From Planctomycetota bacterium (lineage in GTDB: Bacteria > Planctomycetota > Planctomycetia > Planctomycetales > Planctomycetaceae): a stretch of 64,000 nucleotides of DNA. The stretch lies in NCBI GenBank assembly GCA_018242525.1, contig JAFEBS010000034.1:124001-188000 (forward strand), read 5' to 3'. Below the pieces are notes generated by a model that did no database searches, was not told where the DNA came from, and worked only from the letters and a program-made list of their open reading frames with translations. The position numbers were made by a program, and so were the translations under genes. Position 1 is the stretch's first letter; each line of letters starts with the position of its first letter. Positions 63,529-64,000 of the stretch are shown piece after piece.

Positions 63529-64000
63529 ATGGCGTTCTGGAAGATTCTAGGTTTGGTTTGCTTGTTGTTAGCGGCCGGATTTGGAGGGTACTGGTTTGGG
63601 GCCACGTCCGAACGGCTCCACAAGTTCGATGAAAACGAGGTACGGCATCCTCACCCCGAATCCAACGACCACCAGTTGACGGGGGTTGTGGTCGACAACA
63701 AGCAGGCCGGACACCTGACGTTAAGTCCCGAAGTCATCAAATCCTTGAACGTGCAGGTCGCCGCCGCCCGGCGAGCCCCCCAGACGGAACCACTGGTTCT
63801 GGCGGGGTCTCTGTTCCTGGATTCCAGTCATCTGGCCGTCGTCCACACTCGGTTTACGGGTGAAGTGGTGCGAGTGGGTGAGGTTCCGGATTCACATCCC
63901 GCGAACAATTCTGGTTCGGATGCGGTCCGCCAGGTGCGGGCAGGCGATGCCGTCAAGAAAAATGACATTCTGGCTGTGATCTGGAGCAAGGAAATCGGCG
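63529..64000 (+). CDS. RND-type efflux periplasmic adaptor, 3' truncated by window edge
   Basis: The frame starts at ATG 63529 and is open to the end of the window (157 codons). It has a single N-terminal membrane segment (MAFWKILGLVCLLLAAGFGG), then beta-rich sequence. LTLSPEVIKSLNVQVAAARR, PLVLAGSLFLDSSHLAVVHT and RFTGEVVRVGEVPD match the barrel and lipoyl parts of HlyD/CusB-like adaptors. Such proteins link an RND pump to an outer-membrane channel; the histidines in the early VRHPHPESNDHQ segment hint at metal export, which is a guess. The rest, including the helical hairpin, lies outside the window. Confidence 0.75.
   Translation, partial: MAFWKILGLVCLLLAAGFGGYWFGATSERLHKFDENEVRHPHPESNDHQLTGVVVDNKQAGHLTLSPEVIKSLNVQVAAARRAPQTEPLVLAGSLFLDSSHLAVVHTRFTGEVVRVGEVPDSHPANNSGSDAVRQVRAGDAVKKNDILAVIWSKEIG

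Noticed and set aside
1..64000. tRNA, rRNA, CRISPR arrays, insertion-sequence or phage genes
   Set aside because: No cloverleaf with a GGTTCGA-type arm, no repeat-spacer series, and no transposase or phage protein was found on either strand by eye.

Overview
The window reads as a chromosomal segment of a planctomycete, probably order Planctomycetales. This is inferred from gene content: two DUF1559 pilin-like proteins, a DUF1549/DUF1553 protein and a DUF1501 Tat protein arranged divergently, a PVC-type membrane-bound dehydrogenase with HEAT repeats and a C-terminal haem domain, planctomycete-style multihaem cytochrome/TPR proteins, a sulfatase, and many exported proteins of unknown function. 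The DNA appears moderately GC-rich throughout. I see no rRNA, tRNA, CRISPR array, transposase or prophage gene. Genes lie on both strands in short operons.

Bases 1-9 kb hold the tail of a DUF11 surface protein, solitary queF, a lipoprotein-type alpha/beta hydrolase, a DUF1559 protein, a doubtful small gene and a large membrane-bound dehydrogenase. Bases 8.8-10.5 kb hold csrA followed directly by glgC, so a carbon-storage regulator sits next to the gene for a classical CsrA target. Bases 10.5-17.8 kb (minus strand) form a probable five-gene operon: DUF1559 protein, TTR-like lipoprotein, heptahaem cytochrome-TPR protein, histidine-rich polytopic membrane protein, and a second heptahaem cytochrome-TPR protein. 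It looks like an envelope electron-transfer module of unknown substrate. Bases 18-20.8 kb carry moaD-moaE-moaA for molybdopterin synthesis plus an MtfA-type peptidase, and 21-22.5 kb carries glpK.

Bases 22.5-27 kb hold a small exported protein, a HEAT-repeat protein, smpB and a TlpA-like thioredoxin. Bases 27-32 kb hold a cytoplasmic hybrid histidine kinase and an OmpR-type response regulator/kinase pair. That pair is divergent from a secreted protein with an LTxxQ-type motif, an arrangement like the Cpx/Spy envelope-stress circuit. Then come a PQQ-type beta-propeller, a family-4 uracil-DNA glycosylase, a sulfatase, an amino-acid-kinase-fold protein behind a terminator-like hairpin, an HD phosphohydrolase, a translationally coupled pair of membrane proteins (the second GT-C-like) and a secreted protein with two related modules.

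Bases 45-55 kb are looser. They hold an apparently interrupted membrane ORF, a small Tat protein, two stem-loops, ATP sulfurylase, a ROK-family kinase lacking the usual zinc cysteines, an ABC exporter-like protein whose nucleotide-binding motifs are all degraded, an ABC-2 permease, a short-chain dehydrogenase and a fumarylacetoacetase-fold hydrolase. Bases 55-64 kb hold the divergent DUF1501 and PPC-DUF1549/1553 set, an FAD oxidoreductase whose last codons and stop lie in a long inverted repeat, an MnmM/YtqB-like methyltransferase, and the start of an RND-type periplasmic adaptor. All product names rest on motif recognition by eye; no database search was possible.
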